This document shows, piece after piece, positions 1-8,291 of a DNA stretch of 56,214 bases; within the stretch, counting starts at the first letter, position 1, and every line of letters starts with the position of its first letter. Source of the stretch: Prevotella sp. (GTDB lineage: Bacteria; Bacteroidota; Bacteroidia; Bacteroidales; Bacteroidaceae); the NCBI GenBank assembly GCA_017470055.1, contig JAFUFD010000097.1, forward strand, positions 1 through 56,214, given 5' to 3'. A program made the translations under genes and the position numbers. The notes below the pieces were generated by a model. It was not told the DNA's origin. It did no database searches and saw only the letters and a list, made by a program, of their open reading frames with translations.

Positions 1-219
1 GTACTTGATGGTCTCCACCACGGGCAGGCTCTCCACCACGCTCCAGCGCATCCCGTAACTCTCGATATACTCACGAAGGTCACGGATCTTCTCCCGTGTC
101 CATACTTGTCCTAAGGGAACGTCATGCAGTGCGGTGACGATACCCTCCACTCCGATTTGTCTCAGCATGGCAAGCGTGATCTTGTCCTTCTTGCCAAACC
201 ATCTCCATGTTCTTTCCAT
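1..219 (-). CDS. uxuA: Mannonate dehydratase, N-terminal fragment cut by window edge
   Basis: Reading the minus strand from an ATG at 217-219 gives 73 codons, open to base 1, beginning MERTWRWFGKKDKITLAMLR and continuing with a VTALHDVPLGQVW stretch. This is the characteristic start of UxuA, which dehydrates D-mannonate to 2-keto-3-deoxygluconate in the cytoplasm during uronate breakdown. Only the first fifth or so of a roughly 390-residue protein is present, so active-site residues cannot be checked. It starts 1 bp after the stop of the GH10 xylanase gene, so it is almost certainly the next cistron of the same operon. That position suggests the cell metabolises glucuronic acid cut from xylan side chains. 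Identification rests on recognising the N-terminus. Confidence 0.85.
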   Translation of the reverse strand, partial: MERTWRWFGKKDKITLAMLRQIGVEGIVTALHDVPLGQVWTREKIRDLREYIESYGMRWSVVESLPVVETIKY

Positions 220-220
220 A

Positions 221-1327
221 TTACTTATACAAATGAATGATTTCCTTTACTACTGCTTTCGGCTGATACTGTCGGTCAAAGAGTAGCGGATATGCCGTAC
301 GCCCTTTGATAGGCCAGTCGTTCATCCATGACTGAGCATCGCTCACACCCCAGACGCAGACACGAGTAATCTGATGCTCATGACGTTTGTATATCTGGAA
401 GAATTCCAACCACCGCTCATGGATACGTCTCTCCACATCAGCAGGCAACCCTTTCTTGTAGGGATCCATCCGTTCGTTATACTCAAAGTTCTGTGAAACC
501 TCTGCGCCACCGAAAGAGTCTGGGTTGGGCAACACGTTCAAATCGAGTTCTGTAATCATGACCTTGACACCACAAGCAGCGAAGGCATTCATACTTGCCT
601 CATAGTCCGCCATAGAGGGCCACGTCAATCCATGATGACTCTGCATACCTACTGCATCAATACGAATACCCTTTGCCTTCAGGTCACGTACTATCTCACA
701 AACCTTTTCCCTTTTGGCTGGGTTTGACATAGAGTAGTCGTTATAATACAGTTCCGCATCAGGATCAGCCTCATGGGCAAAGCGGAAGGCTAATTCTATA
801 TACTCAGGACCGATAATCTGATACCAAGGTGACTGGCGATAGGTGCCGTCATCCTCAATAGCCTCATTCACTACATCCCAGCCTTTGATACGCCCTTTGA
901 AATGTCCTACCACCGTCAGGATATGGGTCTTCATTCGCTCTATTAGTTGTTCCTTGGTCGCAGGATTTCCATTAGCATCTTTAAAGAACCAGTCGGGAGT
1001 CTGTGAATGCCATACCAGCACATGACCGATGACCGTCATTCCACGATCCTCTCCAAACTTCACAAAGCGCTCCGCCTTGCGCCATTTGAACTTACCTTCT
1101 GCGGGCTGCATCCCCTCTGGTTTCATACAATTCTCCGCTACGATACAATTGAAATGCTTCGTGATGGTGGCGGTCGACAGACTGTCTTTCCCTGTGGTCT
1201 GGTCCACATTGATGGCGGCACCCATCAGGAAATGCTTGCCAACAGCATCCTTCAAGCCCTGCGCCCCGACAGGCAGAAGCATCGAGGCGAGGGTAAGAAG
1301 AACACATAATACTCTCTTATTCTTCAT
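221..1327 (-). CDS. GH10 endo-1,4-beta-xylanase, secreted
   Basis: This 368-residue protein has a signal peptide (residues 1-23, ending in VGAQ) and one GH10 catalytic domain over nearly all the rest. The acid/base glutamate is E155 in WDVVNEA and the nucleophile is E260 in MITELDLN; the WHSQTPDW subsite motif lies near residue 106. GH10 enzymes cleave the beta-1,4-xylose backbone and tolerate side chains close to the cut. No lipobox and no extra binding module is visible, so a periplasmic location, acting on imported oligosaccharides, is plausible. It lies 2 bp after the GH98 gene and 1 bp before uxuA, at the promoter-distal end of the polysaccharide utilisation operon. Length fits a single-domain GH10. 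The family call is very secure; the periplasmic location is inferred. Confidence 0.95.
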   Translation of the reverse strand: MKNKRVLCVLLTLASMLLPVGAQGLKDAVGKHFLMGAAINVDQTTGKDSLSTATITKHFNCIVAENCMKPEGMQPAEGKFKWRKAERFVKFGEDRGMTVIGHVLVWHSQTPDWFFKDANGNPATKEQLIERMKTHILTVVGHFKGRIKGWDVVNEAIEDDGTYRQSPWYQIIGPEYIELAFRFAHEADPDAELYYNDYSMSNPAKREKVCEIVRDLKAKGIRIDAVGMQSHHGLTWPSMADYEASMNAFAACGVKVMITELDLNVLPNPDSFGGAEVSQNFEYNERMDPYKKGLPADVERRIHERWLEFFQIYKRHEHQITRVCVWGVSDAQSWMNDWPIKGRTAYPLLFDRQYQPKAVVKEIIHLYK

Positions 1328-1329
1328 AA

Positions 1330-4300
1330 CTATTTAAAAATCACTTTTCGCCCATTAACAATATAGACTCCCCTCTTGGTCGGCTGTGCGACACGATGTC
1401 CGTTCAGATCGTACCAGTGGACTGTGCCATCAACATCTGTCGTCTTGATACGATTGACACCCGTAGTACTTCCACCTATAACAGAATACATACGAGCACT
1501 ATTATTGGCAGAACTTACTATATAGGCACGGAATGGTGGAATATAGACAACACCATTATTTGCTGGAACCTTGTTCCATACATTGCCTTCCTGTAGGATA
1601 TAACATCCTTGCGCCTCGGCATTCGTCAGTCCGCGCAAAGTACCTTTGAGTTGATAGCCACCAATTGCCTCTCCATCGACAATTGGCGCATTGAAGTCTA
1701 CAGTAATAGCCTCTTCTTTACCTATATTTATACTGCCATCTGTCACTGCCACCAGATAAGGGGTGTTAGCCGCGACAGTCTCAGCCTCTACAAACTCCAG
1801 TGCTGTTCCACTGACATTGCCCAGCGTGTAGTATTTCAACCCTTCCGCCGTCGGAGGCTGGTAGGGCAGGCAAACGGTATATAGCCGTGCTGGCTGGAAG
1901 TTGACCGAAAGGTCACCGTTTCCTGACGGAGCCTCTAACAGACGGGTATAAGTAATGTCCTTCGTGGTCACGTCAGCAGGAATCACAGCAGGCACGCCTT
2001 TTGTCTCATCAATAACCCCGTCTGTCACGTTGACCTTGATCAGAATATCACTTATCGTCATGGTACGATCCGTCTCAGAGGAGACAGCAGACCACTCCAA
2101 CTTATAGATATGCTCGCTGGCAGCCTCATTCTGATATGATTCTGAGTAGGTCAAATTATACTTGCTGCTCCAGAATGCGCCATTGTTATTGACAGCCACA
2201 TCACCTAAGTCCGAGATGCGGAGTTTCTGGAAGATGTCATCACCCGACCGAGTGACAGTCACTTTTGTCACTTTCGTAAAGTCAGCATCATCCAGCAATA
2301 CCAGCATGGAACCTGTCTTACCTGCTGGAAGAGTCAATACTCCTGTTGAAGCGTCAAAGGTCAGGTCGCCTGTCACGGTGATGTTATTGAAGTCCACATG
2401 ATAGTCACCATTCAAGTCGTAGTTAAAGGGGGCAATCTTCTTTTTCTCCAACTTGATACAGTCCACATAGGTCTTCTTGCCACCCGTGTTCACCAGATCA
2501 ATCACCTGTTCCCCCTTCGTTAGAATGACTGGCATGACAGTCTCTGTCCACGAACTGGTCTGGGCGGTCGCTATCACATAACTGTCGTCCTTTGTGGTCA
2601 GCGTTGTCTCACCTGCGGCATCCGCCTTGTAGCGGAGCACCAACTCGTAATAGCCAGCCTTGGGGATGTTGACATGATAGCGCAGCGCACTCGTCGCACT
2701 GGTCATCTCCACATAGCCCTGTCCTAAGTTATTAGCATCACCTACCTTCTTGATGGTAACACCCTTGTAGTCAGCCAACTCAGCCTCATACTGCAAGGCG
2801 CCTGTATATTCAGCAGGAGCGGTTGGGGCACTTAACCTCGCCTCCGTATAATCCGTTTTCCGACCTGTTGCCACACCAGCGCAGTTTATTGTCAGATCTA
2901 CTGGTCCGTTATGCTCGACGGTCAGCGTATAGACATTATTCTCCCATAACTCTGTCACCGTGCTGCTTGTGTTGGTCCCCCTTTCCGTCTTGGAATAAGA
3001 GGGTTTCGTACTGGCACCATTGATCTTGATAACATCCGTCGACTTCGCTCCATTCTGGTAATTAGACAGATAGAAGGTCACCTTGTCGGCATACTCCTTC
3101 ATGATACCCAAGGAATAGGGCGCATAGTCCAATTCCACACTGGTACACGTATTATACTGGAAAGGAATCGTTCCTGTGGCACGCTGGGTAGCCTTACTCA
3201 ACGTACGAACCCCATCAGTGGTCACATCATCATATTGGTAGGGGTTATATGTCACCCACCCGTTCTCCTGTCGTCCAGCATAGATAGCACCTGTGTACTC
3301 CTCTGGGAACAGACTGTTCATATAAGCCTGTTTCGTTTCCACAGAACTCAGTGTACTGCTGATATCCTCCAGAGAACCGGCGCTCAGCATCTCAGGGATA
3401 GCAGGATAACGACCTGTCGATTTCATCCACCAACGGTTATTCAACCAGTTATTTGCCTCACGACCCTGCAAGCCCCCATAGTCTTTCTCATTACGATACA
3501 ACCCGTCAAAGAGAGAGGCATCTATGCGATAGGAAGCATTGTTAGAGCCGCTACCTGTGCTGACTACACAAACCTTAGTACGTGCCATAACCTCCTCTTT
3601 TGACATGATGCGGATGGTACCATCAAGTACCTTACGGAACAGGTCTAGGCTGATATTGTTGAATTGCGGGAACCACTCCCAGTTACGCTGTGTATACCCG
3701 TCTGCCGAGGTCGTACTTCCCTCTTTAGAGCATTCTGTCCATGTCAACTCAGGACCATCCATCATCGTCTGACCTGTCAGCATCATATGCTCAGCAATGG
3801 GGATGGCACCAGCAGCCCTGACAAAGTCAGAGGTACCAACAGTATATTCGGTATCTCCGTCCTGCATATCGGGTTTAACACCGTTCTCTACCCATCCGCT
3901 ACTATCAAAACGGATCCCATATTGACCTGTGATACCGCTAAGCCATGCACCCAGACAATAACTCTCATTAAAGAGGAAGTTCTTCTTCTGCGTGTACTTC
4001 TCGAAGCAGAGGAAATGATCTGGGTCACTGGTCAGGAACGTATTGATATCCGCATTACGTTTCACATAGGCGATGGGCATCTTATTGGCTCCATAGTAGG
4101 AGTCCGCAAAACTCACGGCAAGATAACCTCCATACGTATGAGACATCGTCAACAACTTCGCAAAGAGTTGAAGACGGTTGTCAAAGGTCACATGCCCCTC
4201 ATCGTCGAATCCCCAGTACTGCTCAGCGAAGTTAAAGCCGAGGAAGTTGGGATACTCTTTGAAATACTGCTCATACTTTGACACATCATTCGGTGTGTCT

Positions 4301-4647
4301 GGCATGCGGTTGAAATAGCCACTGGCACACTGAATCATTGTCCACACCCTGTTCTGGGCACAGACTTTCATCCATGAGTCGTAGATGGCAGGACCATTGG
4401 GCGACTTATCGTCACTTGACGAGGTGGCAATATTGAAAATCACATAGGGCCGCACATCCTCTGGCACCATATCGATAATCTTCTGCGGGTCAGCATATTG
4501 CCATACATCGATATGGATTATCCATGCTGGTTGCTCTGGTGATATGGGGCGACGAAGTGCCGTGCCGCTATGAGCGACACTTACTATACTGATTGCCGTC
4601 AGGCAAGTCAAGGCAAGGAGCCTCATGCTTAGGACAACTTTTTTCAT
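1330..4647 (-). CDS. GH98 endo-glycanase with CBM6/35-like module and sorting-type C-terminus
   Basis: This 1105-residue multidomain exported enzyme starts with a signal peptide (about 1-28). A GH98 domain follows at about 32-590, opening with RRPISPEQPAWIIHIDVW and containing the NFAEQYWG motif, whose E142 is a candidate catalytic acid. A CBM6/35-like beta-sandwich lies at about 618-735 (YEAELADYKG ... YVDCIKLEK). Two further beta-rich modules precede a final segment ending YDLNGHRVAQP ... GVYIVNGRKVIFK, which resembles type IX secretion sorting domains. GH98 was first known for cutting blood-group glycans, but from memory a Bacteroides ovatus GH98 in a complex-xylan locus is an endo-xylanase on glucuronoarabinoxylan. 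Linkage to GH10, uxuA and the SusC/D genes favours that activity here. Substrate is inferred; the family call is strong. Confidence 0.85.
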   Translation of the reverse strand: MKKVVLSMRLLALTCLTAISIVSVAHSGTALRRPISPEQPAWIIHIDVWQYADPQKIIDMVPEDVRPYVIFNIATSSSDDKSPNGPAIYDSWMKVCAQNRVWTMIQCASGYFNRMPDTPNDVSKYEQYFKEYPNFLGFNFAEQYWGFDDEGHVTFDNRLQLFAKLLTMSHTYGGYLAVSFADSYYGANKMPIAYVKRNADINTFLTSDPDHFLCFEKYTQKKNFLFNESYCLGAWLSGITGQYGIRFDSSGWVENGVKPDMQDGDTEYTVGTSDFVRAAGAIPIAEHMMLTGQTMMDGPELTWTECSKEGSTTSADGYTQRNWEWFPQFNNISLDLFRKVLDGTIRIMSKEEVMARTKVCVVSTGSGSNNASYRIDASLFDGLYRNEKDYGGLQGREANNWLNNRWWMKSTGRYPAIPEMLSAGSLEDISSTLSSVETKQAYMNSLFPEEYTGAIYAGRQENGWVTYNPYQYDDVTTDGVRTLSKATQRATGTIPFQYNTCTSVELDYAPYSLGIMKEYADKVTFYLSNYQNGAKSTDVIKINGASTKPSYSKTERGTNTSSTVTELWENNVYTLTVEHNGPVDLTINCAGVATGRKTDYTEARLSAPTAPAEYTGALQYEAELADYKGVTIKKVGDANNLGQGYVEMTSATSALRYHVNIPKAGYYELVLRYKADAAGETTLTTKDDSYVIATAQTSSWTETVMPVILTKGEQVIDLVNTGGKKTYVDCIKLEKKKIAPFNYDLNGDYHVDFNNITVTGDLTFDASTGVLTLPAGKTGSMLVLLDDADFTKVTKVTVTRSGDDIFQKLRISDLGDVAVNNNGAFWSSKYNLTYSESYQNEAASEHIYKLEWSAVSSETDRTMTISDILIKVNVTDGVIDETKGVPAVIPADVTTKDITYTRLLEAPSGNGDLSVNFQPARLYTVCLPYQPPTAEGLKYYTLGNVSGTALEFVEAETVAANTPYLVAVTDGSINIGKEEAITVDFNAPIVDGEAIGGYQLKGTLRGLTNAEAQGCYILQEGNVWNKVPANNGVVYIPPFRAYIVSSANNSARMYSVIGGSTTGVNRIKTTDVDGTVHWYDLNGHRVAQPTKRGVYIVNGRKVIFK

Positions 4648-4669
4648 AGAATTATCTTTTTCATTGTTT

Positions 4670-5560
4670 TTATGCCTTCACATCGATGGTCTTTGCGCTT
4701 TCCTCTTCCCAGTCGGTTACATAACTACCGTCTAAGACAAGTCCCTGGTCAGTCAGACGCATATTAATCGTATAGGTCTGTCCACCTTCCAACAGTACGG
4801 TCTCTGGCAAAGCATAAACCTGCCGAACACCATACACAGTAATAGCGAAGAAGTCTGTATTCGCCGCAATGGTCTGCGGTGGCAGGATTGCATAAGACGA
4901 CAAGCGCCAGTCGGTCACCATTTCCGGATACATCTGGATATCTGTCGTCGTATCCTCAATAGTCATCACTTTGACATTCTTGACATCCACATTCACGCTG
5001 TAAAATACATTCAGCAATTCTACGGAGACTTGCTGCAAGTCTATCACACCTGAGTCATCAATGATATGGATAACCACTTTCGCCATCATGTGCTGGAAAG
5101 AAATAGACGCATTGGTTTCATCCGATGTTGTCACCGCAGAACCTATCATGAGGTCACTCGCATTGTAAGAGGATAGGGATGACTGATCAGTCTGCACTTG
5201 GAAGACAGGAGTGGTTGTTAATACATCCTCACCCCACTCTTCTTGATAAGGACTGTATGCCACTATCTGCTTTCCTCGGGCAGAGGCTGTGAGGATGATA
5301 TGACCATCCTCATCAACCTTTACCTGCTGGAATGTCGTAGTTCCATCATTACCAATCATATAGATGCCTAACTGCGTTCCTGAGGGTATCGCCTGGGTAT
5401 TGCCATTCTCATCACTCAGGACAAAGGACATCTCCCCATTCTCATCATCGTCAATATAGACGAAGTCGTTGGAGTCACTGCATGCTGACAGCAATAGTAC
5501 AACTGCCATCACCAAGCAGGAGGTCAACTTATTGTATGATATGGATGGGAAATATTTCAT
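4670..5560 (-). CDS. Fimbrillin-like (Mfa_like_1 type) lipoprotein in the PUL
   Basis: This 296-residue lipoprotein has a lipobox ending at C27 (LLLSAC). The body has the fimbrillin/Mfa-like pattern: a YSPYQEEW segment, a ...ASDLMIGSA motif, then SFQHMMAKVVIHI, and a closing TDWEEE near the C-terminus. Proteins of this fold include fimbrial subunits, but in polysaccharide utilisation loci they sit where surface glycan-binding proteins are expected. It lies 21 bp after the larger fimbrillin-like gene and 22 bp before the GH98 gene, so it is part of the operon. It may be an accessory surface glycan binder or scaffold; no catalytic motif is visible. It is the most divergent of the three neighbouring fimbrillin-like proteins. 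Confidence 0.75.
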   Translation of the reverse strand: MKYFPSISYNKLTSCLVMAVVLLLSACSDSNDFVYIDDDENGEMSFVLSDENGNTQAIPSGTQLGIYMIGNDGTTTFQQVKVDEDGHIILTASARGKQIVAYSPYQEEWGEDVLTTTPVFQVQTDQSSLSSYNASDLMIGSAVTTSDETNASISFQHMMAKVVIHIIDDSGVIDLQQVSVELLNVFYSVNVDVKNVKVMTIEDTTTDIQMYPEMVTDWRLSSYAILPPQTIAANTDFFAITVYGVRQVYALPETVLLEGGQTYTINMRLTDQGLVLDGSYVTDWEEESAKTIDVKA

Positions 5561-5581
5561 AATAGATATGTGCTTTAATTA

Positions 5582-7333
5582 CTATTTCGAAAGGATCACA
5601 TCCTTGGCAAGGATATCGCAGGAGCCCGCATTACTACGTCCGCCAAAGGCTATCTTCGTCACTGTCGATAGGTCGATACCCAGTGCCGTCAGGTCAACCT
5701 CCTTGGTACCAGCGCTGTAGAAACCATTACCAAACTCCGTGAATGTCGAGCCTACATAATAACCCATACGAACTGGTCCGTCTACCAGGTTGCTAAAGGT
5801 GAAGGTCAGTTTGGAGTAGTTGGCAAGTTCACCATTGGCAAACTCAAACACTGTCATCAGATTACTGGTACTTCCTGTCCATGTGTAAGTAGGAGCATTG
5901 TAGGTGGCATTGCTACCTGGAGTACCAAAGGTGGCTGTCAAAGTGTTGTCATCTCCACTACCAGATCCTTCGCCACTACCACTTCCTGTTCCTTCCAGAT
6001 AGACATCTGAAGCAAGGATATCACAGGAGCCCGCATTACTACGTCCGCCAAAGGCTATCTTCGTCACTGTCGACAGGTCGATACCCAGTGCCGTCAGGTC
6101 AACCTCCTTGGTACCTGCACTGTAGTAGCCATTACCAAACTCCGTGAATGTCGAGCCAACATAGTAACCCATACGTACTGGTCCGTCTACCAAATTGCTA
6201 AAGGTGAATACTAATTTAGAAAAGTTTTTCAGTTCTCCATTGTTAAACTCAAAGATCGTCATCAGGTTACTGGTGCTACCTGTCCATGTATAGGTAGGAG
6301 CATTGTAAGAGGCGTTACTTGCTGGAGTCTGGAAGGTAGCATAAAGTTTAGTAGTCTCTCCTGGCTCATCAGGCTCATCAGAGCCGCCATTTTCTACCAA
6401 CTCGGCATCGCCTTCCAACGCGGTGGTATTGGAATCCCAATCAGTCACTTCCGTACTCATCTCAATCTCGATAGCAGCCTGAGCGCCCTCACCGAGAATC
6501 TTCACTGTATAGGTATATGCCTTACCAGACAGGAAACTGGTCTCACTCTTCAAAGGTGCCCTCAAGGTTCTGCCATCTGTCAGACTAATCTGGATGAAGT
6601 CATCAGCACCTACAGTCTGAGGAACGATAATCGCACTGGCGACAAACGCTGTGGCATCGGCAGCGAAGGTCACTGCCTTGATATCTGTTGCCGTACCCGA
6701 TGCGACACCCAATGTGGCATCACTCACCTTCAACGTCGTAGAGGGTTTCGTGTTGAGGATGCTGACGGAAGCCCCTTTCAGGTCCACATCAGTCTCTCCA
6801 CTGAAGGTAAACTTGATATTCAACTTAGAGAGCATGTGCTTAAACACCAAAGGCACTGCGGGTGTCGTCATGTTATAGGCATTCTCTCCTGCGGGTGCGC
6901 CACACAGCAGGTCGCTGGCAAGGTAATTGGCATCCGTACTCTGGTCTGTAGCGATGGAGAAATCCACTGCCTCGTCCATCTTACTGGTGAAAGCAGCATT
7001 ATAAGGAGCATAGGCATTCACGCTGACATTAGAGCCGTCCTCTGGGAAATAAAGGGTGTTTCCTGTGAAATTACCACTACCATCGGCTGTCATCTCGGCA
7101 TTGTCACCATCTTCAATATAGCCATTAGTACCTTTTACAAATACACCAATCTTCACACCCTCTGCTATCTGTGTCTTTTGCAGATTGGTGTTTGCCGTAC
7201 GCATGAGGTCCAAATTACTAACCAGTGTGATTGGTGTGGACTGACTGATGCTCTTTGTCTCTTGATCATCAGAAGAACAACTTGCAAAAGTAAGCATTGC
7301 AAGCCCTAAGGAAAGGATTGATAACTTTTTCAT
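5582..7333 (-). CDS. Fimbrillin-like lipoprotein fused to two near-identical beta-sandwich modules
   Basis: This 583-residue lipoprotein has its lipobox cysteine at C19 (TFASC). Residues about 30-300 form a fimbrillin-like domain (NAYAPY, YLASDLLCGAP, LVFKHMLSKLNIKF, EVTDWDSN). After an acidic linker come two almost identical modules at about 329-447 and 464-582, separated by a Gly/Ser linker. Each opens with ATF-x-TP, then YTWTGSTSNLM, and ends with KIAFGGRSNAGSCDIL. The modules look like binding domains rather than enzymes: no acid pair or nucleophile stands out and aromatic residues are plentiful. A related module appears in the exported protein at 25247-26668. In this operon a role in binding xylan at the cell surface is plausible but unproven. 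I know of no named family for the repeated module. Confidence 0.8.
   Translation of the reverse strand: MKKLSILSLGLAMLTFASCSSDDQETKSISQSTPITLVSNLDLMRTANTNLQKTQIAEGVKIGVFVKGTNGYIEDGDNAEMTADGSGNFTGNTLYFPEDGSNVSVNAYAPYNAAFTSKMDEAVDFSIATDQSTDANYLASDLLCGAPAGENAYNMTTPAVPLVFKHMLSKLNIKFTFSGETDVDLKGASVSILNTKPSTTLKVSDATLGVASGTATDIKAVTFAADATAFVASAIIVPQTVGADDFIQISLTDGRTLRAPLKSETSFLSGKAYTYTVKILGEGAQAAIEIEMSTEVTDWDSNTTALEGDAELVENGGSDEPDEPGETTKLYATFQTPASNASYNAPTYTWTGSTSNLMTIFEFNNGELKNFSKLVFTFSNLVDGPVRMGYYVGSTFTEFGNGYYSAGTKEVDLTALGIDLSTVTKIAFGGRSNAGSCDILASDVYLEGTGSGSGEGSGSGDDNTLTATFGTPGSNATYNAPTYTWTGSTSNLMTVFEFANGELANYSKLTFTFSNLVDGPVRMGYYVGSTFTEFGNGFYSAGTKEVDLTALGIDLSTVTKIAFGGRSNAGSCDILAKDVILSK
5588..6349 (-). 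repeat. Tandem intragenic duplication, two copies at a 405-bp period
   Basis: Copies at 5588-5944 and 5993-6349 encode the two C-terminal modules of the fimbrillin-like lipoprotein. Over long stretches they differ by only scattered single bases, many of them silent, so the duplication is recent or maintained by gene conversion. A short Gly/Ser-rich linker separates them. Such a repeat can gain or lose copies by homologous recombination. Confidence 0.9.
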
Positions 7334-7367
7334 AACTTATATTTTTTAGATTAATACTTATATTTAT

Positions 7368-8273
7368 TTAATTGTCTCTTGATTGTGCTGGCATGGACGC
7401 ATCCTCATCATTCAGGTCTGAGTCTATATCATCTGAGCCTATTCTCACAATGAGGGTATAAGACTTTCCGCTTACAAAAGTCACCGCATTAGCAAGTCTC
7501 ACCTGGAAAGTTTTCTCATCAGATACCAACTGCACGAGGACAGTACCTGCGGCAACCGTCTGAGGAACCAAAGCCACATAAGCAGCAGTGGATGTGCCAA
7601 GGGTGGCAAGTGCTGTGATATCCGCAACATCTCCTGTGGCTTCTCCAATAGCACCTGTCGACGGATTAAACGTCATGGCAATCTTGGTATTAGAAACCAA
7701 CACTTTTGCATTAGAGATGTCAATATCAGACTCATTCTGGATAACGATTTTCAGTCTTGCCATCTGATGCTTGAACTTCAAGACAACAGCATCCGCAGTC
7801 TGAGCGACAGGATTGGATGTCGGCACACCATAGACCAAGTCACTGGCAAGATAGCCTGCGTCTGTACTCTGGTCTTTGGCTACAGCAAACTCATTCGCGC
7901 TGTTATATATCCAACCAGTCTGGTAGGGAGCGTAGGCATAGAGGGTGACACTCCCTTTGGAGGGCCATTCCATCTCAGCCACGTCCGCACTCAGGACAGA
8001 GCCACTAACAGAATAGGGACTATTATTACCATTTGTCAAGACAGAACTGCCAGCGATACCAAAGACACCCACTTTCACACCGCTGTTCAACTGTGTAGTC
8101 TGCAGGATATTGACACCACGCATACCATCCAGTGAGGTCGTCAGGGAGATGGTATTTCCATGACCTGTCTGAGGGTCAAGTTCATCAGAACTGCAAGCCG
8201 CTATCCATGACGTAGCCACCAGCAGGAGTGTTGTCCTTAGAAGCAAATGAATCTTTTTCATTGTCGTACTCAT
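7368..8273 (-). CDS. Fimbrillin-like lipoprotein in the PUL
   Basis: This 301-residue lipoprotein has the lipobox ILAAC-like sequence WIAAC, cysteine at residue 27 from the first ATG. It shows the same fimbrillin pattern as the next gene: TLYAYAPYQTGW, DQSTDAGYLASDLVYG, LKFKHQMARLKIVI, and SGKSYTLIVRI near the end. It lacks the duplicated C-terminal modules of its neighbour and appears to be a single-domain paralogue. An alternative start is the internal ATG at 8261 (MKKIHLLL); the first ATG is chosen because an A/G-rich stretch, AAAAAGAGA, lies about 7 nt upstream of it. It begins 18 bp after the surface glycan-binding gene and is therefore operonic. Function is likely glycan binding or surface assembly, inferred from position. 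Confidence 0.78.
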   Translation of the reverse strand: MSTTMKKIHLLLRTTLLLVATSWIAACSSDELDPQTGHGNTISLTTSLDGMRGVNILQTTQLNSGVKVGVFGIAGSSVLTNGNNSPYSVSGSVLSADVAEMEWPSKGSVTLYAYAPYQTGWIYNSANEFAVAKDQSTDAGYLASDLVYGVPTSNPVAQTADAVVLKFKHQMARLKIVIQNESDIDISNAKVLVSNTKIAMTFNPSTGAIGEATGDVADITALATLGTSTAAYVALVPQTVAAGTVLVQLVSDEKTFQVRLANAVTFVSGKSYTLIVRIGSDDIDSDLNDEDASMPAQSRDN

Positions 8274-8291
8274 TGTAGATCTCTTTTTACG

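Noticed and set aside
3664-4281. 205-codon plus-strand frame
   Set aside because: It is antisense to the conserved GH98 domain and has no protein-family features.
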